From the NCBI RefSeq assembly GCF_004000275.1, contig NZ_RCIP01000006.1:1-64000 (forward strand): DNA of 64,000 nt, in the 5' to 3' direction. The notes beneath the pieces are model-generated. The model was not told the origin of the DNA and did not search any database. It worked only from the letters and a program-made list of their open reading frames with translations. The DNA is from Saccharospirillum alexandrii. GTDB taxonomy: Bacteria; Pseudomonadota; Gammaproteobacteria; Pseudomonadales; Natronospirillaceae. The translations under genes and the position numbers were made by a program. This document shows positions 1 to 7,027 of this stretch, in pieces. Within the stretch, counting starts at the first letter, position 1. Each line of letters begins with the position of its first letter.

Positions 1-33
1 CTTCCCGTCACCGCTGTGCGGCGAGGGAGGCGT

Positions 34-61
34 ATAATAGTCTTTTCTGAGAGAGGGTCAA
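34..61 (-). promoter_or_regulatory. Stable-RNA type sigma-70 promoter pointing out of the window
   Basis: Read on the minus strand, TTGACC (bases 61-56) is followed after 16 bases by TATTAT (39-34) and then a GC-rich discriminator ACGCCTCCC. This layout, with a GCCTCC-type start region, is typical of rRNA and tRNA promoters under stringent control. It points leftward, away from tyrS, and nothing it would transcribe lies in the window. In Pseudomonas an rRNA operon sits next to the tyrZ-type synthetase gene, so an rRNA operon just beyond base 1 is the likely target; that is an inference. Confidence 0.6.
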
Positions 62-138
62 GAGGTGATTCACAGAAAGTTGTCTATTCGATGACAGGGC
101 GGTGAAAAGATGAAACTGAAGGCGACACCCCGCCCTCG

Positions 139-168
139 CGTCTTCCTACTTATATAAGCAGGAAGACG
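139..168. other. Near-perfect 30-base palindrome downstream of tyrS
   Basis: CGTCTTCCT (139-147) pairs with AGGAAGACG (160-168), and the centre is itself self-complementary except for one position. It lies 10 bases after the tyrS stop. No T-run follows on either strand, so it is not a textbook intrinsic terminator; it may be an mRNA 3' end or a protein binding site. Confidence 0.45.
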
Positions 169-177
169 GAGACCGGC

Positions 178-1371
178 TCAGCCCAGAGTCACCCGCGCCA
201 GCTTCTTCTTTCCGGCCTGCACCAGGTACTCACCGGCAGGCAGGCGCAGATCAGCGCCGGCCACTTCCCAGTCGACCTTGACCCGGCCATTCTTGAGCAT
301 ATCCCGGGTTTGGGCGGCGTTGGCGGCCAGCCCGGCCCGGTTCACAATGGCCGCGATGGGCAAGTCGGTCTGGTCGTCCAGCTCAAGGATGACGTGCGGG
401 GTGTCTTCAGGCACCTCGCCTTCCTGAACAAGGTTACCCGCGCCTTTATGGGCATTGGCGGCGGCGTCTTCGCCATGAAAGCGAGCCACCAGTTCACGGG
501 CCAGCTCGATTTTGATGTCTCTGGGGTTGGCACCCTGCTCGACCTGGGCTTTAAGTGCCTCGATCTGCTCCAGTGTCTTGAATGACAGCAGTTCATACCA
601 GCGCCACATCAGGGAGTCGGGAATCGAGACGATCTTCTGGAACATGGCGCCCGGAGCTTCGGTGATGCCGACGTAGTTGCCCAGTGACTTGGACATCTTC
701 TTCTCGCCGTCGAGCCCTTCCAGTAGCGGGGTCATAATGACAACCTGGGGCTCCTGCCCTTCACTCTTCTGCAGTTCCCGGCCAACCAGCAGGTTGAACT
801 TCTGGTCGGTGCCGCCCAGTTCAACGTCTGCTTCCAGCGCCACCGAGTCGTACCCCTGCACCAGTGGGTAGAGGAATTCGTGGATAGCGATGGACTCGTT
901 AGCTTTATAGCGCTTTTTAAAGTCATCCCGTTCCAGCATGCGTGCCACACTGTGGCGCGCGGCCAGCTTGATCATGCCGGCGGCGCCAAGCTGGTTGAAC
1001 CATTCAGAGTTGAACCGGATTTCGGTTTTCTCCGGGTCCAGAATCTTGAACACCTGCTCTTTATAGGTTTCGGCGTTCTCGGCGATCTGCTCGGGGGTTA
1101 GCGGCGGGCGAGTCGAGTTCTTGCCAGACGGGTCGCCGATCAGGCCGGTAAAGTCACCAATCAGAAAAATGACGGTATGACCCCGGTCCTGAAACTGCCG
1201 CATTTTGTTCATCAAGACGGTATGGCCCAGGTGCAAATCGGGTGCGGTGGGGTCGAAACCGGCCTTGATACGCAACGGACGGCCACTTTCGAGCTTTTTA
1301 ACCAGTTCTTCTTCGAGCAGTATCTCTTCCGTACCACGACGGATTTCTGCCAGTGTCTGCTCCAGGGACAT
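178..1371 (-). CDS. tyrS: Tyrosyl-tRNA synthetase, TyrZ type
   Basis: Charges tRNA-Tyr with tyrosine in the cytoplasm. The 397-residue product has the class I signature HLGH at residues 47-50 and KMSKS at 225-229, followed by a C-terminal S4-type RNA-binding region (about 330-397). The HLGH form and the length match the TyrZ subfamily used by Pseudomonas and relatives, not E. coli TyrS. The start is supported by GAGGAG six bases upstream of the ATG. A TATAAT on the minus strand (1418-1413) is a possible -10 element about 40 bases upstream. The gene is divergent from the M23 peptidase gene. Confidence 0.97.
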   Translation of the reverse strand: MSLEQTLAEIRRGTEEILLEEELVKKLESGRPLRIKAGFDPTAPDLHLGHTVLMNKMRQFQDRGHTVIFLIGDFTGLIGDPSGKNSTRPPLTPEQIAENAETYKEQVFKILDPEKTEIRFNSEWFNQLGAAGMIKLAARHSVARMLERDDFKKRYKANESIAIHEFLYPLVQGYDSVALEADVELGGTDQKFNLLVGRELQKSEGQEPQVVIMTPLLEGLDGEKKMSKSLGNYVGITEAPGAMFQKIVSIPDSLMWRWYELLSFKTLEQIEALKAQVEQGANPRDIKIELARELVARFHGEDAAANAHKGAGNLVQEGEVPEDTPHVILELDDQTDLPIAAIVNRAGLAANAAQTRDMLKNGRVKVDWEVAGADLRLPAGEYLVQAGKKKLARVTLG

Positions 1372-1501
1372 GGAGTCTCCTCAAAATAAATTTACATATA
1401 AATAAGGGACTAATTATATCAGGATGTGATATCAGTTAGCACATATCACGCAGCCTGTTAATATAATGCATTAACATCTTCAGCCAACTGACTGTTTTAA
1501 C

Positions 1502-2785
1502 ATGGTGATTCATCTGTTTACGATCATGAAACGATTCCCACGCTGGCACGCCATTGGCGTCGCCGCCCTGACCTTTGTCATGCTCTCTGTGGCAATGTGG
1601 CCGGCACCCAGCCAGTCTGTCATTGTCGAGCTGCCACCCCAGGTCGTCGTACCGGCGCCCAGCCCTGACGTACCAGAGGAGCCTCAGTTTACTCGCGTTG
1701 CCGAGGAAGTTCAGCCGGGTGATACGCTGTCGACAGTATTCGAACGGGCCAATGCCGGTGTGCGTGTCCTATACCGCATGCTGGCCATTGAGGAAATCAG
1801 CACTCCGCTGGAGCGCATTTACCCAGGCCAGTCCTTTGAATTTGAATTTGATGCCGACAACCTGCTGCGCAGCGTTACCTTCAGCGAGTCCATTCTGGTC
1901 AAACACCGCATCAGCCTGACTGATGATGGGTTCGACATTGAGAAAGTCGTCCGGGAACCTGAAATTCACACCCGCTTTGCAGAAGCAACCATCGATTCAT
2001 CGCTGTATCTCTCTGCCAAAGAAGCGGGGCTCAGCGATAACATGATCATGCAGATGGCCACTCTGTATGGCTGGGACATCGATTTTGCACTGGATATCCG
2101 TGCTGGTGATACGTTCTCTCTGATCTACCAGGAACAGTACCTCGACGGTGAAAAGCTGGGTGATGGCCCCATTTTGGTGGCGCGCTTCGTCAACCAGGGC
2201 CGTGAAGTCAATGCCTTGCGCTATACCGATGAAAGCGGTCGGACCGACTATTATTCACCGAACGGCGATAGCATGCGCAAGGCCTTCCTGCGCACACCGA
2301 TGGACGTATTCCGCATCTCCTCCAGCTTTAACCCGAACCGCCGCCACCCGGTTCTGAACACCATTCGGGCGCACAAGGGTACGGATTATGCCGCGCCCAC
2401 CGGCACCCCCATCAAGGTCACCGGTGATGGCAAAGTCGTCTCAGCGGGTCGCAATGGCGGTTATGGTAATGTGGTGGTGGTTCAGCATGGCGGTGGCATA
2501 CGCACCCTGTATGCGCACATGAGTCAGTTCTCCAAGAACGCTCGTGCCGGCAATCGGGTTCGCCAGGGCCAGATTATCGGCTATGTCGGCGCTACCGGTC
2601 AGGTGACCGGGCCTCACCTGCACTATGAATTTCTGGTCCATGGCGTTCACAAGAACCCGCAAACGGTTGATTTACCCACGGCCCAGCCGCTCGATCGCCA
2701 GTTCCTGCCACAATTTGAAGAATTCGCGTCAAATATGATGGGGCAGCTGCAGGTATTCGAGGAAACCTACGTCGCGGCCGACTGA
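1502..2785 (+). CDS. M23 family murein DD-endopeptidase (MepM-like)
   Basis: Predicted periplasmic zinc peptidase that cuts peptidoglycan cross-links. An N-terminal membrane anchor or signal (about residues 17-36) is followed by a LysM/OapA-like region starting at VQPGDTLS (70-77) and a C-terminal M23 domain. Metal ligands are visible as HKGTD (291-295) and HLH (372-374), with the conserved YAHM between them (337-340). All catalytic residues are present, so it should be active rather than a degenerate EnvC/NlpD-type activator. An alternative start is the in-frame ATG at 1526; neither start has a strong ribosome site. TATAAT at 1462-1467 is a candidate -10 box. Confidence 0.92.
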   Translation: MVIHLFTIMKRFPRWHAIGVAALTFVMLSVAMWPAPSQSVIVELPPQVVVPAPSPDVPEEPQFTRVAEEVQPGDTLSTVFERANAGVRVLYRMLAIEEISTPLERIYPGQSFEFEFDADNLLRSVTFSESILVKHRISLTDDGFDIEKVVREPEIHTRFAEATIDSSLYLSAKEAGLSDNMIMQMATLYGWDIDFALDIRAGDTFSLIYQEQYLDGEKLGDGPILVARFVNQGREVNALRYTDESGRTDYYSPNGDSMRKAFLRTPMDVFRISSSFNPNRRHPVLNTIRAHKGTDYAAPTGTPIKVTGDGKVVSAGRNGGYGNVVVVQHGGGIRTLYAHMSQFSKNARAGNRVRQGQIIGYVGATGQVTGPHLHYEFLVHGVHKNPQTVDLPTAQPLDRQFLPQFEEFASNMMGQLQVFEETYVAAD

Positions 2786-2810
2786 ACACTGCACACCCCT
2801 GGTGAAATCA

Positions 2811-2852
2811 CAGGCATAAAAAAACCGGGTAAACCCGGTTTTTTTATGCCTG
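2811..2852. terminator. Bidirectional intrinsic terminator
   Basis: Perfect 19-base inverted repeat (arms 2811-2829 and 2834-2852) around the loop TAAA. The GC core CCGGG/CCCGG is flanked by seven A on one side and seven T on the other, so it works in both directions and serves the convergent M23 and erpA genes. Confidence 0.93.
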
Positions 2853-2871
2853 TGCCCCCGTTACTGGGCGG

Positions 2872-3222
2872 CTACATCGAGAATGACGAACCACACCCGC
2901 AGGTTGTTTCAGCCGCCGGGTTTTCAATGGAAAACCGGCTACCTTCAAGGCCTTCAGTGTAATTAACAGTAGAGCCCGCCAGATATTGGACGCTCAGCGA
3001 ATCAATCAGGAAGGTGCTCCCAGCCTGCTTGATAACGGTGTCGTCCTCGGCCACGTCGTCGTCGAAGGTAAAACCGTACTGAAACCCGGCACAACCGCCC
3101 CCGGTCACAAAAACACGCAACATCAGGCGGTCGTTACCTTCTTCCTCAACCAGTTGCCGGACTTTGTGCGCCGCTGCCTCGGTAATCAGCAGGGCTTCCT
3201 GGACGTCTGCATTCACAGTCAT
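2872..3222 (-). CDS. erpA: Iron-sulfur cluster insertion protein ErpA
   Basis: A-type carrier that passes [4Fe-4S] or [2Fe-2S] clusters to apo-enzymes, including those of isoprenoid synthesis and respiration. The 116-residue protein has the three A-type cysteines: one in [11 protein letters not shown] (mid-protein) and two in the C-terminal CGCGSSF. Length and the FTFDDD region fit ErpA better than IscA or SufA. It ends facing the shared bidirectional terminator, and bactofilin lies upstream on the same strand. Confidence 0.95.
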   Translation of the reverse strand: MTVNADVQEALLITEAAAHKVRQLVEEEGNDRLMLRVFVTGGGCAGFQYGFTFDDDVAEDDTVIKQAGSTFLIDSLSVQYLAGSTVNYTEGLEGSRFSIENPAAETTCGCGSSFSM

Positions 3223-3359
3223 AGTGGTTCCAAATTCATAGGGCTACTTTCAGAGTTGCCAGGCGGTTCACCCGCCCCTGCCCACTGGGGCGACAACACC
3301 ACAGTGATAGGGGCGGACAAGGCCAGATTCAAGGACCCGGCTGCAGATCCCGGTCGATA

Positions 3360-3815
3360 TCAGGAGGATTTGTTGGCAGGCTTGCCGGCATCCAGCATCG
3401 CAGTATCGGCTACCGGTTTGGGCTCTACAGGCTCTGGCTTGCTAACCTTCTTACCTTTCTCAGCCGCCACGTGCAGCAGTTTGCCATTTACCTTGGCACC
3501 CATCACCATCTCCATCATGACGTAATGCACGTCACCGGTGACGACCGCTTTCTTGGCCAGTTCAATGTGTTCGGACGAGTACACATCGCCTTTCACCTCG
3601 CCATTGATGACGATGTTCGGCGCACGAATTTCGCCTTCCACATAGCCCTTGTCGCTGATGCGCACAGCGGCTCCGCTGTCGGGGTCGGCAAGAATGTTGC
3701 CTTTGATGCGGCCGTCGACGTGCAAGCCGCCCGACACCCGGATATCGCCGCTGATCTCGGCCTTTACTGATATAAGCGTTACGTCGTTAGCCACGGTTTG
3801 TTTACTGCCCCACAT
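3360..3815 (-). CDS. Bactofilin (polymer-forming cytoskeletal protein)
   Basis: Bactofilins form nucleotide-free beta-helical filaments, usually beneath the inner membrane, that scaffold cell-wall enzymes. This 151-residue protein shows the characteristic repeating short beta segments (ISVKAEISGDIRVSGGLHVD, then KGNILA, GYVEGEIRAPN and so on) over residues 15-110. A lysine/proline/valine-rich flexible tail follows. The start overlaps the end of the upstream gene by 14 bases, so the two are probably co-translated. Proximity to an M23 endopeptidase fits a cell-wall shape role; that link is inferred. Confidence 0.9.
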   Translation of the reverse strand: MWGSKQTVANDVTLISVKAEISGDIRVSGGLHVDGRIKGNILADPDSGAAVRISDKGYVEGEIRAPNIVINGEVKGDVYSSEHIELAKKAVVTGDVHYVMMEMVMGAKVNGKLLHVAAEKGKKVSKPEPVEPKPVADTAMLDAGKPANKSS

Positions 3816-4560
3816 TGTTTCCGTTCTCCAAATCCAACCAGCTGTAGGATGCCTCTACCCGAGCGGCACGGTCGCCGACGGCCTGGGCTATCACCTGTAT
3901 CTGGTCGGGTATGAACCCTTCAGGCAACACCAGGTCACCCTTGATATCCTGAAAGTAGCGATAACGGAATCGAATATCCACATCATCCACTGCTTCGGAC
4001 ACATCTTTTAATGGCAGCGCAATGCGCTCCCCGTTTTGTGTCCCTACAATGTTGACACCCACAAACCCTTGCAGATACTGAGAATTGTTGCCCGCCTGGG
4101 TCAGCATCAGGCTGTACCGGTAGCGGTCGCTGGAACTGGTCGGCTCCAGTGTGACTTCCTGAATGCGCAGCCCTTCATTATCGAGGGAGGGCGACATGAT
4201 CCCCTGATAGAGGGCAACTTCCTCTTCGAGCTCGGCAATACGACCGCTCAGTTCCAGCTGTGTTTGCCGGGCATTTTCGTTGGCCTGGCGGTCGACCTCG
4301 GAGCCACGCTCCAATTGCGCCACACGCAAGCGCAGGGCTTCCTGGCGTTGTTCGGCTTCGCGCAGGTTCTGGCGCAATTCAGCGCGCTGGTTAAGCAAGG
4401 TCTCGTATTGACTGCCACCTGACTGAAAACCATACAGATAGGCAGCGTAGACTGCCAGGGCAATGATCACAATTCCAACAATCCGAACCAGCCAGCGTCG
4501 CCAGGGCCGGTACGGAACGACAACCATCTGCCGTACGGGTGCTACTTTTACTTTCGCCAT
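3802..4560 (-). CDS. DUF6776-like membrane-anchored coiled-coil protein
   Basis: The function is not known. The 252-residue product has a basic N-terminus, one membrane helix at about residues 24-45, then a long coiled coil (about 55-120, rich in L, E, Q and R with heptad spacing) and a compact C-terminal domain. The layout predicts an inner-membrane protein with most of its length in the periplasm. It is translationally linked to the downstream bactofilin, so a shared role in envelope organisation is plausible. The family assignment rests on resemblance only. Confidence 0.7.
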   Translation of the reverse strand: MAKVKVAPVRQMVVVPYRPWRRWLVRIVGIVIIALAVYAAYLYGFQSGGSQYETLLNQRAELRQNLREAEQRQEALRLRVAQLERGSEVDRQANENARQTQLELSGRIAELEEEVALYQGIMSPSLDNEGLRIQEVTLEPTSSSDRYRYSLMLTQAGNNSQYLQGFVGVNIVGTQNGERIALPLKDVSEAVDDVDIRFRYRYFQDIKGDLVLPEGFIPDQIQVIAQAVGDRAARVEASYSWLDLENGNNVGQ

Positions 4561-4731
4561 GCCAACTCCGACGGGATAGGGGCGCCTGCCAGCAACCGGT
4601 ATGAACCAGCCCTGACTCCCGGTTTTGCGCCCCCAGACAGTGCCTGAAAGCCAGCCGGGCGATGAATCACTGCAACGCCATGACCGCCTATGATAAGGTC
4701 GCAGCCAATTCGGTTACAAGCCAATCCGCCT

Positions 4732-6450
4732 ATGCCCTTACCTTCCATCCGTCAGTGGCGCCGTTTACTCGGTAAACCGGACGGGTTGTTGTCGTTGATC
4801 ATACTTGGCTGCATCACCGGCATTGCCACGAGTCTGGTGATGGCGCTGTTCATGCTGGGCCTGGATCTGATCCTGCAGCAGCTGAACGGTGCCTACCGGG
4901 ACGATTTCGAATCGTTGTCGGCCCCAACCCGCTTCGCATTGCCTATTCTGGGGAGTCTGGCCCTGATTCTGCTGTTCCGGTTCACGCCGACGCACAGTCA
5001 CGCCATCGGCATTACTCATGTGCTCGACCGGCTGCAGCGCGGTCGCAGCCGGTTACCGGCCAGCAATGCCGTCTTCCAGTTCTTCGCGGCGCTGATATCG
5101 CTCGGCTCCGGCCACAGCGTCGGCCAGGAAGGCCCGGCCGTGCATGTGGGTGCGGGTATTGCGAACCAACTGGGGCAAAAGGCCACCCGGGTACCAAGCC
5201 AGCTAAGACTGCTGATTGGCTGCGGTACCGCCGCTGCCATTTCATCGGCGTTCGACACGCCGCTGGCGGGCGTGCTCTTTGCCATGGAAGTCATCCTAAT
5301 GGAGTATAGCCTGCTCGGCTTTACGCCCATCATCGCCGCCTCCGTGACCTCAGCCGCCATGACCCGCTTCCTGTTTGGCGAACACCCGGCCTTTGTGACC
5401 GACCTTGCTTATCAGGGTAGCCTTACCGATCTGCCCTTCCTGCTGGTCGCGGGCTTGCTGATTGGACTGCTGGCGGCCGGGTTTAACCGAAGTGTGCGGC
5501 TGTTCATGCAATTGCGGTTGCATCAGCGTGCGGCCCGGCTTTTGCTGGCGGGCCTGATCACCGGTGCCCTGGCGCTGGGCGTACCCGAGGTCCTGGGACT
5601 GGGCCACGACACCATCAACCAAGCCATTAACGGCGAACTGGTCTGGTCGGTCTTGCTGGTTGTGCTGATCGCCAAGTTCATTGCCACTTCGGCAGCGGTG
5701 GGCTTGGGCGTTCCTGCAGGGTTGATCGGCCCGACCCTGCTGATTGGCGCCAGCGCTGGCGGACTGATGGGCAGCTTGCTGCCCGGCGATGGCAGCCCGG
5801 CCTTTTATGCCTTGCTGGGTATGGCGGCAATGATGAGTGCCGTGCTGCATGCGCCGCTGGCCGCACTGATTGCGGTGCTGGAGCTATCGCTCAATGCCCA
5901 TGCCGTCTTTCCGGCGATGATTGTGGTGCTCGGCGCTAATCTGGTGTGTCAGCACGGCCTGCGCATTCCGTCGATTTACCACAGCCTGCTGGCCTTCAAG
6001 GGGCTGACGATTGAGACCAACCCGGTACGAACGGCGCTGGCTCAGCGCAGTCTGTCGGAACTGGCGACCGGCCAGTTCACCCGCCTGGACCTTACCCAGA
6101 GCGACGATCAGGCCCTGCGCACCGTCAAAGACGCCCAGCGTTGGGTGGTGCTGCAGTTGACGGAGGCCAGCTATCTGATCGACAAGACCCCGCTCAGCCA
6201 GGCTGTGCAAGACTGGGTACAACTGCCAGCTGAGACCCGTCCGGCAATGGCCGATGCACTAAAAGCCGTGATCCCGCCATTCAGCCGCCTGGTTGAGGTA
6301 AACCAGGACATCAACCTGCTGGAGGCGGTGCGTCTGTTGCAACGCGAAGACACTGCCGGCTTCCTGTATTCACCGGATATCACCTCAACCGTTCTGATCA
6401 CCCGTGCCCAACTGGCCACCGTTCTTACCACCGAAGGAGACCTTCGCTGA
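4732..6450 (+). CDS. CLC family chloride channel protein
   Basis: Polytopic CLC-fold anion protein, 572 residues if it starts at 4732; an in-frame ATG at 4690 is less likely. The filter region GSGHSVGQEGP (about 125-135) holds the external gating glutamate E133. In the helix DTPLAGVLFAMEVIL (175-189), E186 is followed by V187 where E. coli ClcA has the internal proton glutamate E203. Eukaryotic CLC channels also carry valine there, which points to a channel rather than a proton exchanger. The last 140 residues form a CBS-like soluble domain. The stop overlaps the hemJ start as TGATG, so the two genes are translationally coupled. Confidence 0.9.
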   Translation: MPLPSIRQWRRLLGKPDGLLSLIILGCITGIATSLVMALFMLGLDLILQQLNGAYRDDFESLSAPTRFALPILGSLALILLFRFTPTHSHAIGITHVLDRLQRGRSRLPASNAVFQFFAALISLGSGHSVGQEGPAVHVGAGIANQLGQKATRVPSQLRLLIGCGTAAAISSAFDTPLAGVLFAMEVILMEYSLLGFTPIIAASVTSAAMTRFLFGEHPAFVTDLAYQGSLTDLPFLLVAGLLIGLLAAGFNRSVRLFMQLRLHQRAARLLLAGLITGALALGVPEVLGLGHDTINQAINGELVWSVLLVVLIAKFIATSAAVGLGVPAGLIGPTLLIGASAGGLMGSLLPGDGSPAFYALLGMAAMMSAVLHAPLAALIAVLELSLNAHAVFPAMIVVLGANLVCQHGLRIPSIYHSLLAFKGLTIETNPVRTALAQRSLSELATGQFTRLDLTQSDDQALRTVKDAQRWVVLQLTEASYLIDKTPLSQAVQDWVQLPAETRPAMADALKAVIPPFSRLVEVNQDINLLEAVRLLQREDTAGFLYSPDITSTVLITRAQLATVLTTEGDLR

Positions 6451-6875
6451 TGCTGTACCTCTGGCTAAAAGCCTTTCACATTATTGCCGTTATTACCTGG
6501 TTCGCGGCCCTGTTCTATCTGCCGCGCCTGTTCGTCTACCACGCCATGGCGGAAGACACGATCAGTCAGGAGCGTTTTAAAATCATGGAGCGCAAACTCT
6601 ACCGGGGCATCATGACACCCAGTGCGGTGGTGACCGTCACGCTCGGCATTGCCATGCTGGTGGTCAACCCGGCCTGGCTGTCGATGGGCTGGATGCACGC
6701 CAAGCTGTTGCTGGTGGTGTTACTGCTCGGCTATCACCACGCCTGTGGTCGCCTGCTGAAACGCTTTGCCGAGGACGACAACCGCCACAGCCACAAGTGG
6801 TATCGCTGGTTCAATGAAGCCCCGACTCTGGTCTTGGTGGGTATTGTTCTGCTGGTCGTTATCAAGCCCTTCTGA
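6450..6875 (+). CDS. hemJ: Protoporphyrinogen oxidase HemJ
   Basis: Small inner-membrane heme-binding protein that oxidises protoporphyrinogen IX to protoporphyrin IX, the penultimate step of heme synthesis. The 141 residues contain four membrane helices. Conserved features include the histidine in WLKAFHIIAVITWFAALFYLPRL cut short here as KAFHII (residues 7-12), and the motif WMHAK (about 74-78). The start overlaps the CLC stop by one base. Another heme gene, hemL, lies 3 kb away, separated by an opposing regulator gene. Confidence 0.93.
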   Translation: MLYLWLKAFHIIAVITWFAALFYLPRLFVYHAMAEDTISQERFKIMERKLYRGIMTPSAVVTVTLGIAMLVVNPAWLSMGWMHAKLLLVVLLLGYHHACGRLLKRFAEDDNRHSHKWYRWFNEAPTLVLVGIVLLVVIKPF

Positions 6876-6881
6876 TCGGGC

Positions 6882-6914
6882 AAAAAAAAAGACCAACGGC
6901 CAAAAGGCCGTTGG
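6882..6914 (-). terminator. Intrinsic terminator of the MalT-like gene
   Basis: CCAACGGCC (6893-6901), loop AAAA, GGCCGTTGG (6906-6914). The tract of nine A at 6882-6890 becomes a T-run on the minus strand, so the terminator serves the regulator gene that ends at 7028. There is no T-run for the plus-strand hemJ transcript. Confidence 0.88.
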
Positions 6915-7027
6915 CCAATAACTACCTATCAACTAGACAATCCCCGGACATTCAATCCAAGGAAGCCCCCAGTCTAGTCATTTCCGCGTCCGGACTCCAG
7001 CCCGCAAGGGCGCGAATCGCCGGGCCT

